From assembly GCF_018691265.1 (NCBI RefSeq), contig NW_024881279.1:5795243-5859242 (forward strand): DNA of 64,000 nucleotides. The letters run 5' to 3'. The DNA comes from Tyto alba. Its lineage: Eukaryota > Chordata > Aves > Strigiformes > Tytonidae. Under the pieces are notes generated by a model, which worked only from the letters and a program-made list of their open reading frames with translations, ran no database searches and had not been told where the DNA came from. Position numbers and translations under genes: made by a program. This document shows positions 50,561 through 63,795 of this stretch, piece by piece (within the stretch, counting starts at the first letter, position 1; each line of letters begins with the position of its first letter).

Positions 50561-52879
50561 TTTTGTAAACATTTGTCACTAGAACAATAATCTAGCAGGA
50601 CTTCAGTATCTTCCTATAGCTTTGTGCCATCAATTGTAACGTGCTAACCGAGTGATCATTTACGGTGATAGAAAATTATACAACGTAAACCACTGTAGCA
50701 GAACAAAACATTTGCAGTAGTGTTCTATCTGGTTAAACAAAGGACAGGTGAAGATGTTGCAGTGGAAGAATACTGTTTAGAATGTTTTTAAAACATCACA
50801 ACTGTCATGGACTTTTAACTATTTATGATGACTTCACTTCCTAATAGTAAAGCTGTGCCTGTAAGTCACTGCTCGTTTCTCTCTGACAGCATGCAACTTG
50901 ATTTCTTTTTTTTTTTTTTTTTATTGCATGGTGGTCCCTCAGGCAGCACTCTGGCAGCTCTGTGACATAGCTAGTTGGTTCCTTCACATGAAAGTAAAAG
51001 TAGTCAATTATTCCCTGGGCCTGCATAGGGTGGAATTGAAGCTTTAGAGAATTTGGCATCCCTGTTCAGGAGGCACACGGTGAGGTGTGCTGAGTGCCCA
51101 GCAGCTATAGAAGGTCAGGTTCTCACTTGTGCTGTCTTGTTTTAGTGCAGGTAATAATGTGTTTGAGGTAAAGGCAGGACAGTGATCATAACTCTGCTTC
51201 TACTGTGGAACTAAGCTGTGTCCTCACAGTCAGTTATTCCACTAGTTAAGATACATCCACTTCTGCAACCGTTACTACATGGAATAAAACAGAACCTAAT
51301 TTTCTAAACTGTTAAGTAAACTGTCATAGTTTGCATTCCTCTTACCCTTACAAACACAACACATATTGTATTAGTTCAGGCTTTTTTCACAGGCTGGATG
51401 TTTGAGTTCCTTGTGAGTACATTCTACTGAAACAAGCTTTGGCAGTTGCTAAAGATTTTCAGTGGTAAAAATACATTCTTGGTGATTCAGACTGTGCTTG
51501 AGCATATTAGAACAGCAGAGCAAAATTTGTGTCTCGTGACAACCTGGGCAAGAGATGCTTTCCTCTGAAGAAACAAGCATCTATAGAAACCTATTGCAGA
51601 GAAATACTGAAACAATTAATTCAATGTTTGTTTATTACCATAATTCCAACAGGAGGGAAGAACACCAAGAGTGTTTATCTGGCGAAGTTACTGATATCTT
51701 CCACCTGGAAATGAGAAACTAAAGCAAAACTCTGACCCAATCCCCAAGATTGGGGTTAAGCATCTTTGAATCCCAGGAGCTCAAAACAGAGTTTCAATAC
51801 AGGTTGTGATTGTCTTGCTTGGGAAATTGGACAGAAGGTTTATATCCTGCTTCAAGGACTTATTTTCATGTGCCAACATTCTTTTCCTTCTATAAGGAAC
51901 TTTTGTGTTTTCTCCCAATGTTCTGTGTCTGGCCACAGAAGGAGCAACCCAGGCCATCTTGAAAGCAATCTCAGTTCCATATTTAATTTTAATAGGAAAA
52001 TGTGGAGGGATCATAATTCATATAATTCCTGTGCTTAATCTCTGTGTGTGTGTTATTAAAATCTATAGCAGTATATGTGCTGAAACCATCTCTTGCTATT
52101 ACCTGTGGTCCCTATGGTCCCAATGTCCTTTTCTGGAGAGCTTGTGTCCTTCTCCCACTTTCCTTATTTTAAACTAGGAGATATTTGGGGCAGTGATTTT
52201 TCTTACTGTGGCATTGTGTGTTCCCAGGTATAATACAGAAGGCAAAGTTCTAGTTTTCTCATAAAGCATAAAAGGTAATGATAATAACAGCACTGGAAAT
52301 ATAACAGTATTTCCTCTTATGTCTTTGCCACTGTCTTGTGAATTTATGGCCACTCAATTCTCTGACACTCTTGTGAGTTTTTGCTGACAAAAGGCTGCAC
52401 AGTTTGACTTAGCATCTCTGCTGTACCCCAGCCAACCACCCTGACTTTGTAGATTCCTCCCAGAGCAGTGAGCTGTAGATCAAAGCAGGATAAGTCATCT
52501 GTAGAGAATGACTTGGGCCTGAATTTGAAGATGAATGTACACAAATGCACAGTAAGCTGAGATGTCTGTAAAACTCTCCAGTAGTCTGATTCTCAGCACT
52601 GTGGAGTCTTTTACATACTAATTGGTGTCAAATGAGATGATCTCCTTATCTCAGATGGGTCAACTGAAGTTTGAAATTTAGTGGTGTTCTCTCTTACACA
52701 TCATGGATAAGAAATTTATCTAGCATAAAATGAAAAGTTAATCAACTAGACTTGTGATTTAGTGCTGTGTACTTTCCCCTTTATAGTAATGGACTTTGCA
52801 GTTCATTTAGGAGAAAGAGATTGCTCTAGCAATCATCTTAGCTCACATTAGGGACACCATTGGGAGTTTTGCTCTGTAA
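50561..52879. other. Noncoding stretch, no gene seen
   Basis: Only a T17 run (50906-50922) and short unrecognised open frames were noted. Confidence 0.55.
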
Positions 52880-53060
52880 AGACTACAAGAAATTAATTAA
52901 TGGCCCGTTAAACTGGTGTCAAGGTATCCCTTCAAAACAAGATTGGAATGTGAGTTCACTCATTCTGATCCAAATTAATTGGTTGTTGTTTTGATCTTAA
53001 TCAAAGGTCTGCAGTGAGTTGCATGCATTAATTCTATCTACATATGCATGCAAAGTACAT
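52880..53060. promoter_or_regulatory. Candidate element with homeodomain, TCF/LEF and octamer-like motifs
   Basis: AATTAATTAAT (52891-52901) and AAATTAATTGG are homeodomain-type; ATCAAAG near 53000 fits TCF/LEF. TTGCATGCAT (53019-53028) and its exact reverse complement ATGCATGCAA (53044-53053) form a 10-bp-arm inverted repeat of octamer-like half-sites. Enhancer function is inferred; the motif positions are seen directly. Confidence 0.25.
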
Positions 53061-54949
53061 TTATACTGCTTGTACACAAGAAATTATCATGGTTTGATAT
53101 TCAAGGAGGCTTCATGTCAGCGTTGTGGTTTCACAGACTATCTGTACTATTTAAATTGGTGTTAGCACCTACTCACCTCTTTGCTTCCCCTGACACTATT
53201 TCCAAAGATGTAGTTATATGGTTGGGAGCTGCTTATATGCTGGTCACCCAAAAATCTGCTCAGATACATTGTCAACTTGGTGGGAAGGGTGGTCATGCTT
53301 AAACATATACTTGGGATGTAGGTAGGCATTACACTTGGTATTGCAATGACATCTGTGTGAAAAAGCTGAAGAGGCCCTAACACCTTCAAAGGAGAAAGGA
53401 GTGAGGAGGGAAGAGCCTCCCCTTCCTGCCTGGTGTGATGAACAGTGGGTCATCTGCAAACACTGAGTAAAGGGTATGAAATGAGAGCAAGTTACCTGTG
53501 ACATGGTGTTTCTCACTGACTGCAGTCCAAGGACACAGAAATGCATATCTCAACTGAACAATGGGAAGATGAGCACTGGGAAAGCCTGTTAACTGGTTAT
53601 AGAGTATGAAATGAAACTCTTTGGGACAGGAGACTAATGTGGTTTTGTTTCGCTTGTCCGCTGTGCCTCCACAAACTTTTGGGTGTTGCATATACATTTC
53701 ACTTGCTTTTCTTTTAATTTGGAATTCAGGGGAATTGGCTAATGTCAAGACATTTCGTGGCCCCAGAGTTGGCAATCTCGTAACCACAATGTTAGGTCAA
53801 GCTCAGAAGTACCCTGTTCCCCAGTATTTTCCTCCAGGGTATGCAAAGGTTAATGGTCTACATTTCCATGTCAAATGAAGGGTCAGGACTGTCACTGTGA
53901 TAACAGGAAAGGAAGAAGAGTTGCCTGGTGATCACTGGTACAAGAAAATATTTGTTGTGTAGCTAGGTAGTAGATCTCATGCTTGAACTCCAAGGATCTG
54001 GGGGGTAGTTTGAAACAACAGAATAGTTGACTTTTGGGTTGGATTCTGTCATGGAGCTTGCAGCTTTTTAGGCAGGAAAACAAGAGAATTGGTGGATTAG
54101 AAAAGAACAGGACCATTTAATCCATTCAAAATAGGTGATAAAACCTGCAGAGCTATGAGGTTACAGAATCCATTCTGGAACAGCAATGCACTTCTCTTGC
54201 TATGCAGAAGGAAGGATTGCTCCCATATATCCTTCCTTTAGCAGCCAACCCCAGTTCCTGGGTGCTGTAATGGGATGACCTTTCAGAGCAAAAGGTTTTC
54301 ACTGGCAGAATTATTTTTTGATCTTGTATGTGTCTCTGTTTATAAGCTTTCACTCTGAAAGGAATAAAATCCCTTTAAATCCCAAATGCTATTGGATTAC
54401 TGGCAGTCCAAACTCCTAATCCACCTGTCACGTAAGAATTTTGCTCCAAGATGAATGTCCTTCAGTCCTGTGTGTTATTTTATGTATGGAAACCAGTATA
54501 AAGTTTCAAAAATAGCTATTTCAAAATCACAGATTAATAGATCTACCACTTCTTTCTGCAGTGTTAAAATGAATGTTCTTTCTGGTTTTGTAAGAGGCTG
54601 AGCTCTGCATATTTCTGTAGAAAGGGGCACATCCAGGTGATCAACCTTTTAATTTTAACTGACATAATGCTAGTGAGCCATTACTCCTAGTGATTGGTAC
54701 CGGGAAAAGGGAATAGAATAGAGGATAAGGAAAAGTAAGTGATACAACATCCTTCAGCTAACTATGGAGTGTGGACTTAGTCCTTTGAACTAAAGTGTGC
54801 AAACAATTAGGACAGTTATCCAAAAGATATGTCAGCTTCTTTTCTGTGCAGTATAAATGCAGAGAATTTTATCTTAGCAGCATAAAAAAATTTGTGTTAA
54901 CCACAAATCAGTCACTGAAGCAATGTATTCTAGAACTAAAGACTGAATT

Positions 54950-54966
54950 AAAAAAAAAAAAAAAAA
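54950..54966. repeat. Poly(A) run, 17 bp
   Basis: Seventeen consecutive A, without a nearby poly(A) signal. Confidence 0.9.
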
Positions 54967-57100
54967 GTGGATTTTTCAGAGGGTTAACACAATAGAAGTT
55001 GTGTCACAGAAGAACAGGGAAGGACAGTTGCAAATGTCCTGTATTCAGAAATCACATTTACTGTATGATATATTTTTATTTTCATCCATGCCTCAAAACA
55101 ACTAATGAAAGAAAACACTTTTATAAATACAAGGGGAAAATAGGACATGAAATTCAAGCACCAAGTTGGGACTATAAACCCTGCCATGAACTACTTCGTG
55201 TATTTGTAATAAAATGCTCAAGTAGATTCTGATACACCTACATTGATGTATACTTTCCTTGGTAAAAGTCCCATTTGATGATATAATGATACTAAAGAAT
55301 GAAAAAAGGCAGCATAACCTGGCCCATGTCAAACTAGAAGATCTTGCTACAATAACAACACTGTCATTATCAAATGAATCTAATAATTAACTTAATTGTG
55401 AATAATTGTGTTGTAACATCATCTTAGCCCCAATACTAAAGACAAGGTAGTAAATGAGATATGCTGAACTCTGTCAGTCTCTGGTAAAAGCCGGAAAGTC
55501 CTTTATACTTGCAGAAGACGACTGTTAATATACAGATCAGAGAGCTGGACTTCTCATACCAACAATACCTTTGTCAGATCTGGTGCAAACATTTTTGGCC
55601 AAGGGATTTGTGTATTTCCGACCTGTATTACCCCTGCCAACCTTATGAAATAAGAAACTGGCTGGGACAGAAAAGCTTACCTTTCTTACTCTTTCTGTGA
55701 TAAGGTGCAGAGAACAGGGTAAATGATGTGAGGAAAGGAGATGATATAATGTTTGCAGACATCTTATTGTGTAGGTTTGATATCTACTATGGCCAGAAAT
55801 CAGTTATGAAATAATTGGTGTTGGCTGCATAAACACTTCATGAGCTGTTCTGCTCAGAGGTTTTTCTCAAAATGCTCAGCAATGTTCTTTTGCCTTTATT
55901 CTTTCCCTTCATAGCTAACTGACCCTGTTACTCCCCTGAAATAGTATGCTCACAGTTTCAGGAAAGCAGAGACTCTGTTGGGGGAATGATGCAAGTCTTT
56001 ATCTTAGTGAGGGATGCCTTTGAAGTCCTGCAAAGTCAGTGCTGTGCTTGGAGACTTCAGTAGCTGCTCTTTCACAGGGAAAGCTGTAACCAGCAATGCC
56101 TACATTGCCCTGAAGAGGTGGGTGTTATGAAGCAGATAGCTTTGCATTTGCACCTCTTTTCAGGTGTGATGGAGAATGAGGAAGTATCTCCAGTTGTTTG
56201 TTTCAGTGTACCTTCCTCTTCCTTGCATGAGCCTACAGAATATTATACGCTGATTTATAAGCCTCCTCCTATCTTGGCTTTTTCCTGCTGACAATGTCCA
56301 TAGTCATAAAAGATAAGAGCTTCTCTGAAACAGATTAAACCACTCAAATCCTATTACATATTTTCTCTTCTTAGCAGGAGATTTTTAGCACTGAACGTAC
56401 AAAGCATCACAGACTGCAAATCTGTAGTCTCTTGCTGGTGGTAAGAATGAATGGGATTGGCTTTTCTTGGAGGAATGAGATAAAAACAAGACACCTAAAG
56501 GCCCAGTCCAGAGTACGTACTCTATGCTGGTACACTGCTGAGTACTTACTGATTCCTATGGGACTCTGTGTATAACCAATACTAATCAGTGTGAAAGAAG
56601 ATTCTGAACCTCACAGCAATAACGTCTGCACTAAGAGGTACGTGTGTTTACCTGGTTCCTTAGGTGATTGTCAGCCTTGAGATAAGCCCACCTTCACGTA
56701 AATCCCATACAGCCTTCAGACCCAGAAGTCACTGAAGTGTGTTGCCACAACCTCCCTGCCAGCATACAAGGGGTCCTGTCTCCCACACAAACAGGGTGTG
56801 CACCTGAGGACCAGGGCACACAGCAAAGAGCACCACTGGGTATCTGGCTAATGAGTCCTTCTGGTCTTCTGCTGGCCCCAAAACAGTGGTGCAGCCAGGA
56901 GAACTTGCCTGGGTAGAAGAACATGGTGTTCAATACAAATTTTCCTGCATCAGAAAGCAGAGGAAAGAAATGAGCCCAATGCTTAAAGAAGTTGGAAGAA
57001 ACTGCCTTTTAAAGTACAGGGCAGTAGAGCCAGGGAGAGCAATTCCTCTCTGCTCAGGTACATAAAGACAAATGCATGCTATCCTCAACAGCTGAAGAAG

Positions 57101-57172
57101 AAACACACCCCAAAAAAATAATCAAAAAACCAAACAAAAGCAACAAACCCAATAATAAACAAAGAAACCTAA
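57101..57172. repeat. A/C-rich low-complexity tract
   Basis: About 70 bp of degenerate CAAA, AATAA and CCAAA strings almost lacking G and T. Confidence 0.75.
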
Positions 57173-58013
57173 CAATGATTCAGTTTTAAGCCTTACCCAT
57201 ACTGTTCAGCAAAGGGAGAAGCAATGTAGCAGACCACAGGCCAGTTTGATCATTTGCCATCCCATGTTAGCCCGTTCTCCTGGAAGTCTCATGTGCACCC
57301 TGAGTAACTGTTATTCTTAAGTAAAATGTAATTCACTGCTGAGTTTCTTCTTTGTTTTAGTTTCTACTTAGGGATACTAGCCATTCAGAAGGGAAGACCT
57401 CCATATTTTCCCCCCCATGTGAAGGTGGCATCATTACACTTAACTGTTTTGTGTTCTTTGACTTTTTTAAAGAGTAATGCTTGAAAAGAATGATGGCTCT
57501 GACTATTGTGTGTAGTATTATCTTAGACTGACATTAGTGAGAAAGCTCTTCAGTTCAACTCAGGAGTGATATTGCTGATGTGTCTTTCATATAAGATGTT
57601 TTATCCCTCCTTCTTACATTCAGATTGATGGATTTACTGGGATTATTCCCTCTGGGCTAATAGCTACAATTTCTTTGTACATAGAAAATTTAAAAGGAAT
57701 AGTACGTTTGATTGATTTATTCAGGAACTAGGTGTGATTATTGTAACTACATTTGAAGTGTTAGATGTTTAAAGCTAATTACGTATTTGAGTGCTGAGCT
57801 ACACTGAGATTTAACTTTAGCACTGAGGGCCAGATGACCCAGCAGGTGCACACAGCTGGCTAAATTCTAATAAAGCAATACAACCAGAAGTCTATTCAAC
57901 TTCTACCTGGGTCTTGTTCATGGCAGCATTTTTAGCATATTTCTGCCATTGAAGGTTCCTCACTGAAAGCGACCTTACTAATAGCTCAAACTGAACTTTG
58001 AATAAAACAAGTT

Positions 58014-58176
58014 GCTTAGAGGAACTGTGGATGCCCCATCACTGAAACTGTTCAAAGTCAGGTTGGACAGGACTCTGAGCAACCTGATCTAATGAAAGAT
58101 GTCCCTACCCATGGTACGAGGGTTGGACTGGAACTTGGAAGGTCCCTTCCAACCCAAACAATTCCATGATTCTATG
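58014..58176 (+). mobile_element. CR1 LINE, 5'-truncated 3' end
   Basis: The segment follows the CR1 3' end closely: a GTGGATGCCCCATC block near the start, GTTGGAC, GCAACCTGATCTA, then GGTTGGACTGGAAC, GGTCCCTTCCAACCC and a terminal ATTCCATGATTCTATG, the CR1 8-bp tail repeat. It ends at 58176 without poly(A), as CR1 does. About 160 bp remain, all from the noncoding tail; the reverse transcriptase region is absent. Mismatches to the family pattern suggest an old copy. This is the clearest sign that the host is a bird (or another sauropsid). Confidence 0.92.
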
Positions 58177-60999
58177 CAACTAAAGATTTTAAAGAAAAGT
58201 TGTTATGCCTCCAAAACTTGGTCTCCCTTGTTAATATAGTACCAGTGATAGTCACTCCCCTGCCTGGCATATTGACATACTGTAAACATCTTGGCAAAGG
58301 CAACTTAGTTTTGATAGACTTTGTATTTGTTATGACAAGAAAAACATCAGCTGTGAGGGGGGAGTGAATGGTTTCTATACTACAGGATTGTCAAGGCAAT
58401 GGACTCAATTTTTATTTACTACTGGATTATTTACTTGCATATGTCTCCCCTTCTTTCTCTGACAGCCTGTCCGTTCACTGCTGCTGTCTTGTCTCTAGTT
58501 TTTCCCTGGGTAATTTTTCACTGTTCTTTTTCTCACTTAACCTGAATGTTAAAGGAAAGACTTTCAAGGAATGACATAGTAGTCTTGACTGTGTCTTGAG
58601 ACAGAGGAATAGACTCGACAACCTTTTAAAATCCTTTCTTGCCCCATCTTTCATGATTCCATGAATTTAAGGCAAAACTGTATTTCTAGGTGAGGCTCTT
58701 TAGAGGTCAGTAAAGTAGTGGATTGAATTCACCAGCATCCCTTGCAAGAGAACGTGTTAAGCTGTGAAATGTTACATGTTTATTAGAATGGCAAGACCAG
58801 TACTCTCTGTTTAGATCTTTTCGATGAAAGACAAACATGGAGTAATGATTTTTCAGAACAGATATTTCTTACAAAAATGCCCCCAACCTTAAAATCAAGA
58901 AAGCTTTCATCAAGTCACTCCAGCAACTACCAGTGGTTTTATGCTGAAAAGTACTCAATTCCATTCCAGTAACTCTTACCAAATGTGACATATTCTTCAA
59001 TATGTGAAGAAAGTTAGGAAGCATTGTAGGAAGAGAATCTGGATCAAAGTTTTTTTCAGTATATGCTTCAAATCTGCAGCTGAGGACATAAGTATGGGTA
59101 GGGTGCCTACAGATGTGTTATGTCATGCTGTTAAAAGAATACATGTGTTTAGCACAGTCAGGTATTGCCATCTAAATCTGCAATTATTCACACTCTCTTT
59201 CATGCAGTTATTTGATTGTCGCTTGTTATAGGCACATTATGCATATAGCCAGCATTTTTAGCTTTTACATAGTCCATTTTATATATGTAATACTAGAATA
59301 AATTACCAACTGCAGAGCTGTGCAGAGCTAACAGCACTGCAATTTTCTGTCATTGCTGCATTTCTGTCCTGACACTTTTTTTTCAGGGTTATATCAGATC
59401 ATCGTATCTTGAAGAGTCTGATTTCTTTTTATTCCTGACATAACTGTTACAACTTGGGATGAATGTCATCAGTACTTTCAGGTAATTCTCCTACAGTAGT
59501 TCTTCTAGTGCTCTTTCTAGATTTTTTTTTCTTTGATTTACTTTCTGAATTAAAGACACTTTAAATACCTGTACTTCATCTAGTTACAATTTAGTAGTGA
59601 GATTCACCCCGGCTTTTACAAATATTTTCACTTCTCCTTTGAAACACCTATCTTAATTTCTAGACTAGTACAGTATTAATCCCTCATATGACATAGAGCC
59701 TCTATCCCTGAAAGAAATGCCTACTTTTCACTCAAAAAATATATTTAGGGAGATAAAAAATGTGTTTGGCAGTTTTTGGCAAGAGGTCTCAAGAACATCC
59801 AGCTAAGTACCCTTGTGCTATTGCAAAAGTGTGAAGACAGGTTCATCTGACAGGTTTGTGGGGAGATAGAGCTGAGCAGAAGAGGGGAAAAATCGCCTTT
59901 GCCAGACTGACTGCTGCTCCAGCTGCTCAGATGTGAAGGTGTCTGAGTTGTAGATAATCAAGCACAGCCACATTTGCAGCTCTGATTAAGACAAAGAAAA
60001 GGATGTTTCAAAAATTAGTTCTGTCTGCCACCTATGCTTGCTCTTTCCAAATTCCAGGAAATAGATCATTTCTGCTAATAGATAGCAGTAGCAGAGTCTG
60101 TGTTATGACTCTATATCATGGCATAGGGGGTAGCTGAAACCATCCCCCCATTCACAGTAAGGAGAAGAATAAAAGCAGCATCTCCACAAATTAAAAATGT
60201 GGAAGAAGACTCATACCAAATGCAAGCTTCTCTGATCCTGTGCCAGTCCACTGCACTAGAGCTGTGGGTAGAGAGTCTTGTCCTCTTGCTGAGGATCCCC
60301 ACAGCCAAAGGGAAGCTTCCATATGCATGGAGGAAGCTGCAGGATTGCCTGCAGGTGGCATTCCCTCAGGGATGAAGAGCTCATGCCAAGTTTGCCAGTA
60401 CCAGAGCACTCCCCTTGCAAGCTGTATCCCCACTGTGCAAGGAGTAACAACACAGTCCTGTGTCAAGGAATTTTTCTTTTTTTTTCCTCCTTGTGTGAGA
60501 AAAACAGGACCCAAAGATTTTCTAGTCAAGCAGAGTCTGTTTCCTTAGTCCATTTTCCCACAGGGGTATCCTGGCCATGAAGCTGCAGAAAACAGAATCA
60601 ACACTGAGTCTGTACAAATGATCTGTGGTTGTTGCTACTTGTTCTCCTGCACTGTGCCGACATTTAAGCTTTGTGTGTATCTCAGCTATCATTCGTGAGC
60701 CTAGATTCTGATTTCTGGGCAATCATCATGCCAATTATTCATTTCTTTCCTGCTTATATACACATTTCCAAAGTCCCAAAATAAGACACCTCAGTGATGT
60801 GAATAAGGAGGCATGTAGGTAAGTCCTATTCTACATCATGCTCCTGAATATTTAGAAGGTAATTTGAAAATGAAAAAACAGTGCAGCTCACTAATGAGGT
60901 ATAGCGCAATGTTTGCAAGTCACTCATAGATATATATTCTGCCTGTTGATCACTAAGGAAACTTGTCATGTGCAAGGAGGATCAGAAGAACTCTGGATT
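58177..60999. other. Noncoding stretch, no gene seen
   Basis: Contains a possible decayed CR1 tail (listed separately) and unrecognised open frames up to 112 codons near 60190-60580, overlapping on both strands. No gene is supported. Confidence 0.5.
58605..58663 (+). mobile_element. Possible highly decayed CR1 tail
   Basis: ACAACCTTTTAAAATCCTTT followed by GCCCCATC and CATGATTCCATGA follows the order of the CR1 end at 58120-58176 (GGTCCCTTCC, then CCCAAAC, then the 8-bp tail repeat), with many substitutions. The same orientation, 430 bp after the clear CR1, is suggestive. Too short and diverged to be sure. Confidence 0.35.
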
Positions 61000-61062
61000 T
61001 AAAGACTTGCTGCCCTGCAGAGCAAAACTAGAATGTAAATAAGAAAGGCAACTTTTAATCAT

Positions 61063-61081
61063 ATTTATTTATTTATTTATA
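61063..61081. repeat. (ATTT)n short repeat
   Basis: About four and a half ATTT units. If transcribed on the plus strand it would read as an AU-rich element, but no transcript is evident. Confidence 0.85.
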
Positions 61082-63775
61082 AACAAAAGCAAACCTTCTA
61101 ATTATTAAAAAAAATCACCCCAAACATTCTTCCCTCTACTACTGAGATTTCTTTTTAGCTTCAAACTTTTCTGATAGAAAAATAAAACAAGGAAGAGTGA
61201 AGTTTTTCTAGCCATTACTCTCCCTTGGGGAGAGTGGTTCAGAGAACTTTTATCAGTGTGAGCTATTAATGAGGCTTTCTCTTCAAATTCCCTCTTTCTC
61301 CTTTCCTGGAGAGACCTTATTATCTCATCCTGAGCCCTATAAAATGGGACAAAGTACAATTACAAATAAAAGATAAAAATCACAGCATTAATAACCCAGG
61401 AACTGCCTCAGTCATGTGGCAAAAGTCTTGCTGGCAGGTACAGTGTGACTTTGGTGACATCTTGAGCAGTATCTGGGTTGGAGGCATGTGGGATGTTGCT
61501 CCTTGGTTATGGAGTAGATCAGAAAGATGATATGAAAAACTTCCCAGCAGCAGTTGTTTGCTCGAAGAATAGGAGATGGAGTAAGAGCTGTCTGCCCCGT
61601 ATCTTCCCTTTTAGAGTCTTAATTGTGCTGAATTCAGTGTTCTGGAAAACCTCTAGGCATCCTTCACTCTGCATTAACTTTCTTGTCACTGAGTTACACG
61701 ACTTCCTTGATCTGCAGCCTCATTACGATTTCATGAGATAACCCTGGGACTCTGCCAGCTGCCTGCTAACACCATCCTGTCATGGAGCAGCTGAGGTAAC
61801 ACAGCTTGGGGCAGAAGTTTGTTGCCCTCTCTGACCTTGGCATCATCATGGGGCAACATAAGGGACCAGCTGGATTGGAAAGGGTGAGGTTTTCTTGACC
61901 ATCTACCCAAATTTGTGTCTGTGCATAAAATTACTTTCAAGGGGCGTGTTTAGGGAGGTGTTTTTGATAGAGAAGGAAAGAGACAGGGGTGTCTCATTTT
62001 TAGGCAGAGCTGAGGCAGTAGCTAAGAGCTACCTTGTCCTCTCCCCACGGCAACACGGCACTGCGTAGATTGAACACCGGCTCAGTTGATGCTGCATTCT
62101 GCCAGTCCCAGCCTTCCTCTGCTGAGCCAGCACCCTGATTTGTGGATGGAGATCCCTCTGATTTATACAACCGCATAGGTACCACTGCAAAACAAATCAT
62201 TCACTGCTTGCAAGGTGGTTTCTGGCATTAAATTAGTCATGTGAAGCAGCGTCCAAATCAGGCTCCTGCTATGGGCAATGGGGCAATGTTTTGCTTCTGG
62301 AAACTAAGCCATATATGCTGTACAGAACCAAGCTGCTTTATCCACATGAGGGTTTTGACCTTCCTGGTGACGCGGGCTTTCCCTCCCTCCTAGGTACTCC
62401 TTGTATTTCTCCATGGCTCTCTTCTTTCCCTGTAATAGAGAAGTGGACTACCTCCCTAAGCAATTTATTTATTTATTAATTTTCTTACATACTCTACCTG
62501 TGTAGCAGCAGCAGCACTGTGGGAGATGTTATTTACATGAACTTCATGAATATTTATAGTAATATTTATAGCTCTGTTCAGCAGGAGACTTGATCAAGTC
62601 AGTAGTATGTCTGGGAATCTGTCTTGAGTATACTACTTTAAACAAGAACAATTTGCATTTAATAAAGGGCCTGAGGTAGCAAGTTTCAATCCAGACTTGA
62701 ATTTTCTTGTTATTTAGGGAAATATTTGGATTAATGGTTTTATTCTATATCCATTTTCACTAGCAGTGATGGAATGAAAACAAGGATCTCAATCCAAAGA
62801 AGCAGGCTGACAGGAACAGCATGAAAATATGCCAGAAAATAAAGGGGAAATTTTTCCTTGTAGTCCCTACAGCATAGATGTTGCATAATTAGAGCTGGAC
62901 CCTGATCACTTTTGGTAACTGCCTTTCTCTCTGCCATAATCACTGCAGATAATGATCATGGGCAGCTGGAAAAGCCTAGGAGTCCTCCTCTGATGGATTT
63001 CAAGTGTGGTGTACCTGGTAAATCCACGTTTCCCTCCCCACAAATGTATGTGCTCAGGCTGCTCTGTGCATCTAGAGCAGTAGAGCCTGGAGGGAGATGT
63101 GGGGCTGTCTGGGAGTGCCTAGGGGTGCCAGGCTGGAAATGCAGAGCTGCTCTGGGCAGCAGCTTGTCCAGCACAATCAGGATTTGATGCACAAGGGGCA
63201 TCTGCTGCCTACTTAAACCTGAGCTAATAAAAATACCAGGTACAGCCCACCGTGTTATACCAGTTATTTCCTAACTGGATGTGTCTTCAACTGACCAGCT
63301 CACTATTCAGTGTTGAGCTAGTTAAAGAAAGGTAAAATCAGTTTTTCTCTAAACTGAGGTGTCTTGGGAGGAATGGGTGCTCTAGTTTCATCTGTCCCTA
63401 GTTGTGTGGCTTCATTGAGATACTATTTAAACAGGGTAATTTTCAGGACCAGCCCTTCAAATGGATCCTTCCGCCACTGTAAAAAGCACAATATTAACTC
63501 TACTGTAACTATTTATAGTCCCAAGCCTCTCCACAAAAAGTTGAAAGGCCAAGGAGTTAAGAGATGCAGAGTGACTTCAGCTGAAGATTGTGAACAGAAA
63601 TAGCTCCAGGATAAAGTACATAAGAAACCTCTTTCATTCATCCCGACCTCTGGCTAATTTTGGTCAAGGGATTTATATTCTTTCTGGTTCTCTTCTATCA
63701 GCATAGAAGTATGCTATATCTAGTTATATGCACCACTGTTTCTCATGATTTTGTAACTTTGTGATTTGTTTTAGC

Positions 63776-63795
63776 TGAAAAAAAATTTTTTTTCA
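63776..63795. repeat. A8T8 palindrome, 20 bp
   Basis: TG, eight A, eight T, then CA gives perfect two-fold symmetry over 20 bp. A-tracts joined to T-tracts bend DNA and disfavour nucleosomes. No element boundary was found around it. Confidence 0.9.

Larger units (their letters stand above)
53061..58013. other. Noncoding stretch, no gene seen
   Basis: No recognisable coding segment; the longest frame is 133 codons (53386-53787 minus) without family resemblance. It contains A17 at 54950-54966 and an A/C-rich low-complexity tract at 57101-57172. A GC-richer patch at 56690-56930 may be an old transposon but has no diagnostic end. Confidence 0.5.

Noticed and set aside
53386..53787. 133-codon minus-strand open frame
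   Set aside because: No domain, signal or repeat is visible and several other frames overlap; consistent with chance.
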